A stretch of DNA of 64,000 bases from positions 13,859,498-13,923,497 of the forward strand of contig OU964921.1 in assembly GCA_918807975.1 (NCBI GenBank). Direction: 5' to 3'. The stretch's first letter is position 1, and the number at the start of each line of letters is the position of its first letter. The translations under genes and the position numbers were made by a program. Below the pieces are notes generated by a model. It ran no database searches. It saw only the letters and a list, made by a program, of their open reading frames with translations, and was not told the DNA's origin. Below are positions 44,801 through 56,060 of the stretch, one piece after another. The stretch comes from Aplidium turbinatum (Eukaryota; Chordata; Ascidiacea; Aplousobranchia; Polyclinidae).

Positions 44801-47081
44801 GTGCTGATGCTTTTGCCGCGTTTTTACTCAAATACAAAGAAAATGAAAACACGGTTAACCATTATATCTGATTTTTGTTGACGGGACTGCAGTAAAAGTT
44901 ATTTTGAAACTTTTATTTCCAATATCCAGTGGAAATAGGAAAAAACATCTGCAGTTAAAAGAAACGGGCTATATATATATAGGCTATAGGCTGTGAATAG
45001 GTCACAACTTGCAGATTTAGTAGAATTTTATAGCCTACTTAGTGTACCTACTTCATTAAGAATAAAAATGAACAGTTTAGACAAGCAAATGTTCAATAGG
45101 TTTTAGTCACTATACATAATTTACCAACATGAGCAATATACAGTGAAGTACAGTACACTGCGCAAGATCGAGCAGAAGTGTAGTAGAAACATCTTTTCCA
45201 TCAGGCTATATGGAAAGTTAAATGAATAAAGTCATCAAAACGTTTCTCGTAAATATAACTACAGCATTACATTCATGTTAAGTGATGTTTTTAAGATGTG
45301 TATCGCAAATTTGGCGGTGTGGTTCAATATGTATGCTCTGACATCGATGCGTTTCAACTTGTGAGGCGATACTGGACCGTGTGCACTTTATAATCAAAAA
45401 CATTGGTCGGCCTACGTGTTGGCATTATGTGTTGGGGTTGAGTGAATGAGCCCATTTTCATTATTTGTAATTTTAATCTTTCTTGAAGTGTTGTATTTCC
45501 ACCTTTTCAAACTTTTAATTACACTGTACATATTAATCAAAAGTAAAAAAGAAACCCTTAGCCTACCTGAAAAATTTACTCTTGCCCTGTCTTGGTCGCT
45601 TTTCGTGGATTACTAGAATGTTCTTTTTCAAGACGCACACTTTGTATTTCACCAAATTAAAACTAGCCTAACTACTTAAAATCCAAAATACACGCTATTA
45701 CAAAGCGAAAATCAATGTTTTAAATGTAAGGTTTATTTAAAAAAAGCAGTCTACGTTCGAATTAAATATAGGATCTTGAAGTTTTGTTTCACGGTGTAAA
45801 TTTAAAATAAAAATGTATTTCGTCTTAGTATTTTATGTAAGCTGTGATATATTTATTTTATTTTATTTATTTATTTGCATCAGACTCAAGATGGTCCATA
45901 TTACAATCACACAGAAAAAGTAGAAACAAACCAGATACTCAACTCCGTAGAGCTGAGTCGTAATGTACCAAATACAAAGTTTGATAATAACAGTCTGTTC
46001 GCATTAGTTCATAAATCCATTGATTGGAAGACAAGTTACATCGTGTTACAAAGTAGGCCTACAAACTGATATAATTTTTTTTACGAATGAGAGCTTGAAA
46101 AGTTGTGGTATGGTTATCAACGAATACAGAGGTGATGCTGCATCATCTCTGCAGATTATTGTATATCAAAGCTATCCAGAGACGTTTAATGACACAAGAC
46201 ACGGTCTGGTACGTACAACCAGCCAAGCTGTCACGGTTCAATTGGTGTTAAAAGCGAAAGATCATATCATAGCGAAGCCTTTTGTCACAACACATGTTTC
46301 AGACAGGACACACCTGCATCATCCAGTAGCTATTTCTCACTTGCTATTCTAAATACAGCCCAAGAAACTTCTGGTAAGCCTTACTTAGTGAATTCAGTCA
46401 AGGTTAGTTGTTTGTTACTCCTATGTCCTATGGACCGTAAAAGCATCTTGATACCAAACACCATTTTTCATTAATCTTTTTCGTCTTCCGTCATTGGGGA
46501 ATTCCCCGTGAATGTTTGATCAGATTTAGTATTTGTCATGCATCCAGGTGTGCGAGGATCTGCTCAAAGTTTGGTCATGCAGGTTTGTATGTGTCGGGCG
46601 GATAACAAAGCGTGGGTTTGCGTAGAGTGCAAAAATGCTTTTGATACCATTAGGTTTAAATTAATTTGAGGATCTATTGATTTTACCTTTTAAATAATAT
46701 AATATTTTACTGGTTACTAAGAAAAGCTGTCTCAATAACGAGCTAAGATGGGGGAGCACTTGGTTACGTGGCTCCCCTCAAATAAAAAATAAATATTTGT
46801 TTTTGTTTTTTGCAAAACTTTCTTGCTCGCTACGTTCATCCAATCACATTTTGTTAACCTCAATGCCACAAGGGTATAAGTGTTCTAAATCAGTGGAGAA
46901 ATAAAGATGAGGAAAGAAATTTGGATACAGGCTCTTCAAAACCGAAATGATGCTATGTTTCTATGCAAAACATCTTTTATTTCGCTGCATAAAGTGATCA
47001 AGTAAGAAAAATTTCTTTTCGCTGAACTGTCTCCACCTTTTCAAATTAACAAAAGTTGGGCTATTCACAACATTGTCAAAA
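41816..47081. other. No gene recognised
   Basis: 5.3 kb of AT-rich sequence. The only notable open stretch is 45886-46352: an acceptor-like TTTGCATCAG followed by about 56 open codons, and an overlapping 110-codon frame. I do not recognise either and codon use is not clearly coding. A further T-rich repeat-like piece lies near 45460-45620. Confidence 0.5.
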
Positions 47082-47148
47082 AAGTTGAGAATTAAAATAA
47101 AGTTCAACCAGCCTCATGTTTAAAAAGAATATATATTTCGCTACATAA

Positions 47149-47195
47149 CTGCAGACAGTGCACACCGTTTCGACCTTCCGGTCTCGTCAGTGCAG
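47149..47195 (-). ncRNA. Type I hammerhead self-cleaving ribozyme
   Basis: Read on the - strand. Stem I is CTGCA pairing with TGCAG at the two ends. The first core strand is CTGACGA (consensus CUGANGA). Stem II is GACC/GGTC closed by a GGAA tetraloop. The second core strand is GAA. Stem III is ACGGT/ACTGT with a GTGC loop and one G-U pair. The cleavage triplet GTC follows. Every invariant core base of the hammerhead family is present and all three stems form. Because the open end is stem I, it is type I. Cleavage is predicted after the C of GTC. Confidence 0.85.
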
Positions 47196-47279
47196 GTGAT
47201 GAACTGTTTTATTTTGGTCAACAACGCACGAGTACAAAATAATTGACACGGTGAGAAGAACACAATAAACATAGCCAGG

Positions 47280-47710
47280 TCAGAGACTTTAAAAAACCGG
47301 CCTGCCACGCCCCGCGGAAGCGGGGAGCGGCGTGATTATGGGGTGGCGATGCACCCGGAAGGAAAGTCCACCATCTTAGGTCGCGGGGGCCAGGCTGGGG
47401 AGTCTAGGTACCTGTGGAAGGAAAGTGTAGATCGAAATTTTTGTGCGACTCGTTCGCAAAATTTAGAATGGCGAAACGGGCCAGGGAGACGGGCTTAGCT
47501 TTCCGTAAACGCAAAAAGGTCAGCTCACAACGGGCCGGGCAGCATGTCGTGTGGGCGACTGGTACCGGCAGAAGTTTTAAAGCCGGGCAGCGCCTACGTC
47601 TCCATCACGTGACCGCAACACAGGTACGTTTGACTCCTATACCCGGTCTGCCCGTAGGCAGAGCGGATAAACTTTGGGGTCTCCTACGAGGAAGAGAAGC
47701 TTAGCTACAA
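47280..47710 (+). other. GC-rich block inside the ribozyme element
   Basis: Clearly richer in G+C than the rest of the window, with inverted words CCCCGCGGAAGCGGGG near 47308-47323. An open frame of 96 codons starts at 47414 and another of 69 codons at 47718; both are Arg/Lys/Gly-rich and neither matches a family I know. Confidence 0.4.
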
Positions 47711-48520
47711 CGACAATTTGAATACTCGTGGGAGACGAAAATTATATAAATTCTGGAGCAAAGGCTCAATTAATTGGTGTAAAAAAAAGAAGGTATGTGG
47801 GAATAGATTGTATGCTTTACTTACTGGAAAAGTGTTGACGTTGAACCAACGAGCACGGATGTGCACTGGCCAGACGTTGAGGCAGGTTCACCCAGATGAG
47901 TCGGGGGGACTAGCGATCGAAGCGTAGGTATGACTAGGCTACATTACCAGGAAAAATATAGAATAGTGGGATGAAACTTTGGAGGTTGCATCGAGTTGAT
48001 CGTGAAATCATGTTTATCGATGTGTTAAAAGCAACGCGAGGTTGATCCGAGCGGGCAAGAGCAGTATATCAGGAGAAGGTAGTGTGTGATATTCTAAAAT
48101 ATTGAAATATGAAAATACAGATCCAGTGTTGTTAAATATATTACGTCATTGATAGATGATATGAGTCCATTCACGATATGCAATATATACTTAATTCATA
48201 TATTGCTATTTTATTTTATTGATGATGATTGTATTCTTCATTGAGCTGCATCATGCTGATGAAACGACAATTGTTTACAGATAAATTGATAATGAAACAA
48301 TGCAGATAAATTGATAATGAAACAATGGATTTAACAACACTGGAATGGCCATGAAGGTATATACCTCCATGTGACATTTTCCTATTTGTGGTATGTGAGC
48401 ACCAAAAATAGTACTACTGCCAACCTTGCCAAAGTGCTCAAACTGCAAGCAGTGAGCTTTGCGCAATGCATAGCAAGGTGCCCCCAGTAAAGTGCTCAAT
48501 CGGCGTAAGCCAAGAGCGTA

Positions 48521-48604
48521 TGAGCATCTTCAGTTCTTATTCAAATAGAATCTATTTGAATAAGAACTATTTGATTCTATTTGAATAAGAACTGAAGATG
48601 CTCA
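48521..48604. repeat. Perfect 32-bp inverted repeat (hairpin) with 20-nt loop
   Basis: Arms 48521-48552 and 48573-48604 are exact reverse complements starting TGAGCATCTTCAG. The loop repeats the arm word TATTTGAATAAGAACTATT, so alternative pairings exist. Lies 4 bp inside the right inverted end of the element at 47082-48674. Confidence 0.9.
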
Positions 48605-48674
48605 TTACTATGTAGCGAAATATATATTCTTTTTAAACATGAGGCTGGTTGAACTTTATTTTAATTCTTAACTT

Positions 48675-49390
48675 ATTTCGATGTGATCAAGTCAACCGCT
48701 TCTTGCTGACGGCGTGCCAGGGTTAGGTCTCGGTGTCTCAGAAGACATTCACTTTATCATTGTCAAAAAACAAATCATTTAAACACCGGTTGCCTAATGC
48801 CTACTTCATTTGGCATTAAAGAAAATGTTTTGAAATTTTAATTCAATTATTTACAACTAAGCGACTAATTTAAATCTCTCCTAACAATAGCTTAAAATCT
48901 ATCTTCAAAATCTATTATAAAAATTGATTAATTCCTCAATCAAAGGGTTTAAATGCAGAGTTTACAAACCTAGTTTTAAACCTCATATTGAGGATTATGG
49001 TGAAATAGTTCTATAAAGTGTGCGTCTTAACTGAGAAGCCGTTTTGGAGATAAAAAATACTCATAAAGATAACAACAGATAGCAAAATATACCTAAATTG
49101 CATTGTGACAAGCTGCCAGACCGGTTCTTATTTTTTGGTAGTAAAAATACATCACAATGTTATATTATTAATGTCGATTTGTTCGCTTCGACTTGAAACT
49201 AATACCACCCAAAAAGATTTTTCTAGATCCGCTGGTAAGCTGGCTAATAAGCTATTTTTTACTTTATTTACCGCATAGGTTTGGATGTTGTAGAATAAAC
49301 GCAATCCAAGTAAACATAGCAGCAGGAGATGATGGGGCAGGGGGAGTGGTCGCTCCTCCTTGAGAAAAAAAAACGTCGCGCATTTGTGTA
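48675..49390. other. No gene recognised
   Basis: AT-rich spacer; nothing identifiable. Confidence 0.6.
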
Positions 49391-50190
49391 AAAATGTCCA
49401 GTTATTTGGGCATATCAAGCTTACCATGATGTTTCGACATTTCACCAGTTTACAAACTTTACATAATTGCTATAATTTATGAAATACATTGATAGTTTCC
49501 AATAAATGTAAAATGTATTATCATCGATTTTGGAAACTATTGCATGTGGTATTGCAATTTGGGCAGAATGATAAGTTTCGATTCAACATTTGCAAATAGA
49601 GTGCAATTGACGAGCAGAGGTATGTTGTTCACTAGCATGTAGGTTACGTTTCTTTATAGGTGGGATTCAAAGGTCTGCTGGGTAATGGTAACCTTGTCTA
49701 TTTTTTTCTTTTTTCTCTGTATCCTACTAATGTAGTTATTAATAAAATTATTTGGGAAAAAATGTCTAGTTATTTGGACAAACCAATTCTTACCATGAGT
49801 TTTTAACATTTTACCAGATTAGGAACTTTGTATAGTATTGCATTTTGAAGTACATTAACATTTTCTTGGAACGTAGGCTAAACGTAGCGTCGTCAATGCT
49901 TTAGTATTTGGTATTGCAATTTGGGTTGAATGTTAAGCTTCGATTCAGAATCTGCAGGAATTAAACGTAAAAGAATGCAATTGGTAAGCAGATGTAAGCT
50001 TATTTCAGATATTCATTAGGATACTACTGTAGCCTGCATTTCTTCATCAGTACAATTTTGAAAGCCTGCTGGATACTGGTAACCTTATGAGGTTTCTGTT
50101 TTAGCATAGGAAACATGTTTAAGTTTTTGGATTGTTTGTCCATATCCTACTAATGCAGTAGTTTGTTGACAAAAATGTCCAGTTATTAAA
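49391..50190 (+). repeat. Diverged tandem duplication, ~370-410 bp units
   Basis: Unit 1 starts at 49391 and unit 2 at 49759, each with AAAATGTCCAGTTATTTGG or a close variant, then ACATTTCACCAG-like, GGTATTGCAATTTGGG, TAAGCTTCGATTCA, CTGCTGG(G/A)TA(A/C)TGGTAACCTT and ATCCTACTAATG(T/C)AGTA in the same order. The start of a third unit appears at 50172. Non-coding. Confidence 0.75.
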
Positions 50191-50457
50191 GTGGCGATGG
50201 CACTGAAAGAACATTGACTATGATTTCATTGCAATATTACATAAACTACTAAAAGTAGTTTTGTTCAAGGGTGCAAGTTTGATGCAAGAAAGGTTCAGTT
50301 TGATGGTTTATTTATGGTAATTGAAACGCAGACACTAGACAGGTTTACGAATGTCGATTAAAGATAAGTCAGACTTGTTTACCTAAGTTGAACGTTTGTT
50401 GTCTGTGTTTTCGACTTCGTACACTGCCAAGTTGATGACTGTGGAGTCATTGGGCCA

Positions 50458-50886
50458 AGGGTTTGGATCCCACGGCTCGTGATCCACATATGGCTCTTTG
50501 TGGCGGCATCTGGCTTACAGAAAATTTTATCTTAACTTTTCATTGCAATTTAAACCTAAAAATATACTCAAAATACACCAAAATAAATGCATTTTTTCAA
50601 CATTTTCTGGGAGAGGTCCATTAGACTCCCCGCTGTTTTTTCATCTTCAGTAGCCTAATAATAATAATAATCGTGTTTTTATTTGCGCTCATTGCGATAA
50701 CATACACAGCACACTGCTATCACAGATATGTAATCAGTAAACACATGGCTCCACTTTTACAACTCATCATCTGCCAACTACATGTTAGTTGTGTTAAGTG
50801 TTAAAGCATTATATGGTTCTTATGAAAATACATTTCCAAAAATGTAGCTTCATGGCTCTCTTACCTGAAAAGTCTCCTAACCCTTG
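50458..50886. mobile_element. Possible hAT-type MITE
   Basis: Left end CAAGGGTTTGGATCC and right end reversed CAAGGGTTAGGAGAC, with ATGGCTC subterminal words on both sides. No matching target duplication found. Confidence 0.3.
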
Positions 50887-53800
50887 TATTAGACTATAGC
50901 CTACCCCTACACCACCTCAGAGATTGTGAGTAATGTTGCCTGTTTGAAAGTATATTAACAAAGACCAAATTTGGGCAAATTTTGTTCCCCCACACAATGT
51001 TTTACTCTCCTACGGCTATGCCAGTACATAATGTTGAGTGACTCCTACTTTAAATAAATGGAGCTTCATTCATTTTAACTTCATTCTAAACCTATGCAAA
51101 AGATGGAGTACCAAGATGGAGTACCAAAGCATTTGCTTCAGATTCCAAAACATCTCGCATAAAATCCCATGAAAGCTTTGTTGTGGAAAACACCATGTGG
51201 CCGAAAATTCAGTTCAACTACGATAAAATAAACAAGGATGACAAAAACCAAACTGGGATAGACTAATTTTGATTCCAGATTAAAAATAATTTATGGCTTA
51301 AATTCTTAAAATAGATAAAAAATGTTCTTATCTTAAAAGAAAATGTTTCGACAACAATTTAGTGTTGTCCAAGAGCATTCCATTACTACCCTTTATGCTT
51401 CAAAATAAGCTGTTTGCACAACCAACATGCGGTCCAGTGGTTTATGTCGACTTACTCCAGGCTGTATGTATCAATGGGCAAATCTGGTTGCTGCAGCTGC
51501 AGAGTGCAGAGGTCTACGTTTGGTTGTTTAGAAACATAGTTATTGTAAATCCTGCGTACCACTTCGTAACGTAGAACGGTGGGGGAGAAATTCTTTTGAG
51601 TGTTGTTTGTGATACGCGATTCACCTTCATTGTTATATGAAACTAAGGCACAGTCTGAGACTAAACCGATTCAAATTGACGTGTGTGTTTGTTAAAAATA
51701 CAAAAGTTGCCGCTTCTAGGATCCATAAATATTGGATCCAGTCACTTGTTGAATATAAATCGCGTGGAACAGAGTTTCTGCATATAACGTGGTGTAAACT
51801 ACTTCGCTTAGTGAATCCTCATCTCCGGTTAGTGAATCTACTCTCAACATCTGGTGAAACATGTGTTGACTATCCAGTGAGACTTAACGGTCAAAGGTTA
51901 ATTTGTATCTGTAAAAATTTGTGTTTCTTGATAGATTGTTGTGTTTGTTTGGTGTTATTTTGTATTTTGAGTTGTTTGCAACGTTTAAATAAGCTTCAGT
52001 TAGTTACATTCCATAACTTTAACCGTGTCCATTGAGTATGTTTGAGTCATCTTGAGACCTAAAGTAGATCCACCGTTTGACGGGTCTACCCTCCACCGCT
52101 TGTAAGATTTATTTTTCCTGGAACAAAGGTGGACCTTATAAGCTGCGTCTGCTGTAGGCCCATATGTGGTAAGCGTTCATTTTAACACCCAACTCAATTT
52201 GTCTAGCAAAAGCGATGTTGGCAACGATTGGAGTGCCTTATGTTAGCATGTTGGAAAACCATAAACTAAACAGCACATTTTCTCTAAATTTAGTTAACCA
52301 TAAATAAACTTGTATTTGGTTTTGGTTTACAAAAATGACTTATTTTGTCATTTATGTTTCGTCAACGAGGAAGTGGTGGTTTATTGTTTTTCTGGCTGTT
52401 GATTTGTAGCTGGTGTTGTTTCAATTAATACACCAGCACAGCAAACCCTTGTGGAAAAGCTGAAGTAGCGACTGCCGAATTATTAAGAGTGGCATAATCT
52501 CAACGTTTGATGGTAAAGATCCCGTGTTCTAGTTCAACATAAACAAATGACAGCTTTGATCCTTCTCCACGAGCTTAATCGGACCAGTTTGACTTTGTCA
52601 AATCTTATTGCGGTTTGAATAAGTGGGAGTGACTGAATCACATCTTGGAGGCTATTGCTAATGCAGTAACCTGATGACGATAAAAAATGAATAAATGCTC
52701 CTGTCAGCCAATGTCATTCAGAGCCAAATTGTTCGGTTGTCACGTTTTTCAGCCCCTGGCTGTCAATTCTGTTTGCATGTTAGATCTTTTGTTGCTACAA
52801 AACAAAACGTCTGAGCTTGAAGAAGCTATTTTAAGCTGGCACGCTGCTTCGCAAGACGAAGGGCGGTATAAATGTCAAGTGTATTGCTATGTTTACTCTA
52901 ACTAAGCTCAGCTTTTGTGATACAATACCAGCAGATTCCAGGTTGGAGTTACATTTTTCAATATTTACGTTGCGTACGTTTTTTATTCGGGTAGAAAATT
53001 TTCATGTTTTTCTACCAACATAGAGTTGCGTTTGTCATACAAGATTAGTGGTATTTCGGTGATAAACTGTTGTATGAACTGCGTTTAAGAAAGCATAAGC
53101 AAACACGAACTGAGACGCGTTTGAGAAGGTGGTAAATAGTGCGCTTGGGCTAAATCGCCTGAAAACAGCTCAGGTGGTTTCACAGCTTAATGTGAATAAA
53201 TCGTCTGAAACTAAATGTGACAGAAAGCATTTCAACTTGGCACTCAACCCTGAGGCAAAGACTTCCACTTTGACTCAAACAATGCACTGTAGGAGGCTTT
53301 AATGGGCAAAAAAGCAGAAAAGGAAGATGGCTTTTATAAAAAGTTTATTGAATTGATAAGTAGTTAAATTTCACGTCTTACTGCTTTTCCAACATTGTCT
53401 TTATTTTAATATCGTAAGCAGCATATTTGAGTTAAGATTACAGTAGTTATAAAGCTCTTTATTTTGGATTTAAACATGTCCCGAAAACGAAAGTGTGTTT
53501 GAAAACCGACATACGGTTAACTAAATACTGTGTTGTGATTTGTACAGTAAAAACATCAAAACATCCTAACCAACGATGTAACGAGGTCTAAAAGTAAATG
53601 CAATAACTCCTTGGTAACTTATTGACTGAGATTTCGATGTTGTCAAACAATTTTGGCTAGTGTTACTAAACTACTCGTACCGTTCTTGTAAATGTTGTTG
53701 GGGCGTGTCTATTTTTTTGAACTTTCTCTGATCAACTGGGTGAAGTGCATTCTTGAGTGGGGTATCTGTGTCTAGTCGCCACACATCGTTTGATAGACAT

Positions 53801-54286
53801 TTACGTATAAAAATGGAAGCTATCCGCGTTGGCACTTGACTGTCATGTTCATTGTTCAATCGGAAACAATTTCAAGCTTGTGGTACCGAAACAGAAGCAA
53901 GCCTCGAAAACAGACACTTTGTTTCATGGCTCACGTTGTTGATTGCACTAATCAGTTGATGAACCGTGTTCTTATCTAATTCAACGATGCAACGTTAATG
54001 GTGCAAAAATCAGAAGGATACTACCCTTCCTTAACAAGTCATATTGTCTACATTTTTCCAGGAGATTTTCACACCGAACACTAAATTCGTCTCAGCGTAA
54101 CACTCAAGTTGACTCAATTAATATCATCGAAAGGCGTAAATCCGGTTTCAAATTCTTCAAAGATCAGACTACCTAAACTTGAAATCTGTCCTGATATTAA
54201 AATAACGTTCCTTGTTTTAAAGTATTGATTCAAGTCATGCTTGTAAAGCATAAGCTACGTTTCTTACGCAATGTTACAGCTACCGC
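50887..54286. other. No gene recognised
   Basis: 3.4 kb without a convincing exon. The longest open frame (51637-52035, 132 codons) has no recognisable domain. A 72-codon frame ending 52905 contains DEGRYKC, reminiscent of an immunoglobulin strand, but lacks the rest of such a domain. Confidence 0.5.
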
Positions 54287-54480
54287 CAGAGGCGTGTCGT
54301 GACTAATTTGATTGGGGGGCACTCCAGAAGCACAAGTATTTAACTATAAAGACATAAAAATTTAGCCGTAAGCAATTTTTAGCCCATAAACTACAAAATT
54401 TTACTCATTATTCAATAAGCCACCTGGCCATTTTCACCTTTCTAGTTTGGCCAACTTAAAAACTCATACGACATGCACTG
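54287..54480. mobile_element. Possible hAT-type element, left end only
   Basis: CAGAGGCGTGTCGTGACTAA followed by TTTGATTGGGGGGCAC resembles a hAT end. No partner end was found, so the right border is arbitrary. Confidence 0.3.
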
Positions 54481-54684
54481 TACGAAGACTTATAGCACAC
54501 AAAAATGATATTTGATACTTATAGACCTTTGATACTCTATAATCCAAACAACTGTCAAATCAACACTATGAAAATATTTTTTTTAAATAATAATAAGTTG
54601 TACTGCTACTTCAAAATGTTGACCATCAACAAGTCAACACTTTTGATAGCTCACCCCGGCCGACCAACATTGTAATTGTTTATA

Positions 54685-54935
54685 TAGTTTTATTCATTTT
54701 TTTGTTGTTTTTTTATTGCGCATTTGAGATTTCTTTCATATTTCTTTAACTTTTAGGTTTTTCAAGTTGTTGCGAACATACGAAGTCCTTGTATTTATTA
54801 TGCCATTTCAATCGTGAACACGCTTTAACGTTAGCGTTTCGTCGCTTCTGCCTTTTTCTAAACCCCAGTTACGTTATGGCAAGTAATGTTTTTGCTTTAA
54901 ACTAAAATAAAAGAAAAAAACTAAACTGCAACAAC
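54685..54935 (+). repeat. Dispersed repeat, copy B
   Basis: Matches copy A at 41140-41395 through GTTGTTGCGAAC, AACGTTAGCGTTTCGTCG, GCTTCTGCCTTTTTCT and an AAAAACTAAACTG tail. Diverged. Family not recognised. Confidence 0.45.
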
Positions 54936-55080
54936 GAGCAACCGGTTTTGAAATTACCAGTTTTGTCATCATAGATTTTAGCATCGTCAGAAAACTCGCA
55001 ATTTGTTTTTCTCCTTTTTATGAAGCTTTTTCTTAAAAACCTTTCAGTTAAACTTTATTCTCTTACATTGTGATTCAACG

Positions 55081-55400
55081 CAGTGGTTTCCAACCTTTTT
55101 ACAACTGGGGACCAGCAAAAATTGAAAGAATGTTTGCGGACCGGAAATAAAAGATCCTCTTGCAACTGGTAGATATTTGCAAATACTATCTTTGTTTATT
55201 TAGTCAAATTTTTCGTTGCGCAGCATAACGCAAGACTTCGGCTTTGGTTATGCATTTTAAGACGAAAATTACGCTACAGCAAAACGGCAGTCAAATCAAC
55301 TCAAACAACAAAATGCCATTTCATTTACATACAAAACCAATGTGAACGAGGCATCAAAGAAGATTCTGAAACATGTAATTCTGTTTCGGCACCAGCCGAT
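55081..55400. mobile_element. Possible hAT-type element, left end only
   Basis: CAGTGGTTTCCAACCTTTTT followed by GGGGACCAGC and GCGGACCGG is a typical hAT-MITE start. No matching right end or duplication found; right border arbitrary. Confidence 0.35.
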
Positions 55401-56060
55401 TTCTTTGCTTTGTTTCAATAAAATTAAAGATGAAAAAATTTCTCGCATAGGCCAAAGTAGCACGTTGAAACAATCACCAACAATTCGATTATTCTAAAAG
55501 TTAGAAACGAATATTCGTTTCCAAGAATATCCAGAATTGTGACAATGTTTTGCTCTATCTGAACAGCAAAGCAGACACCTGTAGAATCACAACATAGGCT
55601 AATTCAATCAGGCATTCTTTTTATTAAGACTAAAGTCCCGTGTGTTGACGTTTTCGATGAATGGATTGTTGATTCAAAAGTTTCTATGTCAAGGATTTTC
55701 ATGTTCCACAAATTCATGATCAAAATTGTTAGCCAACTCTTTTAAGTGTTAACTTATATTGCTATTAACTCTTTTTACTTTTTCCCCAATCGCAATTCTC
55801 AAGAGCATTTTTTGCCGAAATTTGGCTTCTTCTTATTTTTCCAACTCTTAGCTGATTCCGCCACCAAATTTTGCATAATCGCTTCAAATGTAAAAATATT
55901 TGCCTCTCAAACTCTAGTTTTGGCAGGTTTCTAGTGCAGCCCTTCCCTTCCGCCTTATCTTTCTGGAAACTTAAAATTTCTCCAATTTCAGATTTTTATC
56001 CCCACCAACCCAGAACTATTTCGAAATTAAGAGGAAAATAGCTACCCATCTGGCAACCCT

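Larger units (their letters stand above)
47082..48674 (-). mobile_element. Element with 66-bp inverted ends and hammerhead ribozyme
   Basis: Left end 47082-47147 and right end 48609-48674 are inverted copies of each other with one mismatch that I can see. A hammerhead ribozyme fold lies directly inside the left end on the - strand, and a long perfect hairpin directly inside the right end. Between them is a GC-rich, non-AT-like stretch (about 47280-47710). No reverse transcriptase or transposase is seen. Hammerheads in animal genomes are known in Penelope-like elements and retrozymes, so a non-autonomous or decayed member of such a group is my best guess. No clear target duplication. Confidence 0.6.

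Noticed and set aside
45886-46352. Possible exon pair with an acceptor-like CATCAG
   Set aside because: No family recognised, no donor that joins the two frames convincingly, and no neighbouring exons.
51637-52035. 132-codon open frame as a host gene
   Set aside because: Composition is Leu/Cys/Lys-rich without any domain I know; no promoter, splice or homology support.
52687-52905. Immunoglobulin-like motif DEGRYKC
   Set aside because: Only one strand's worth of the motif; the partner cysteine and tryptophan at Ig spacing are missing.
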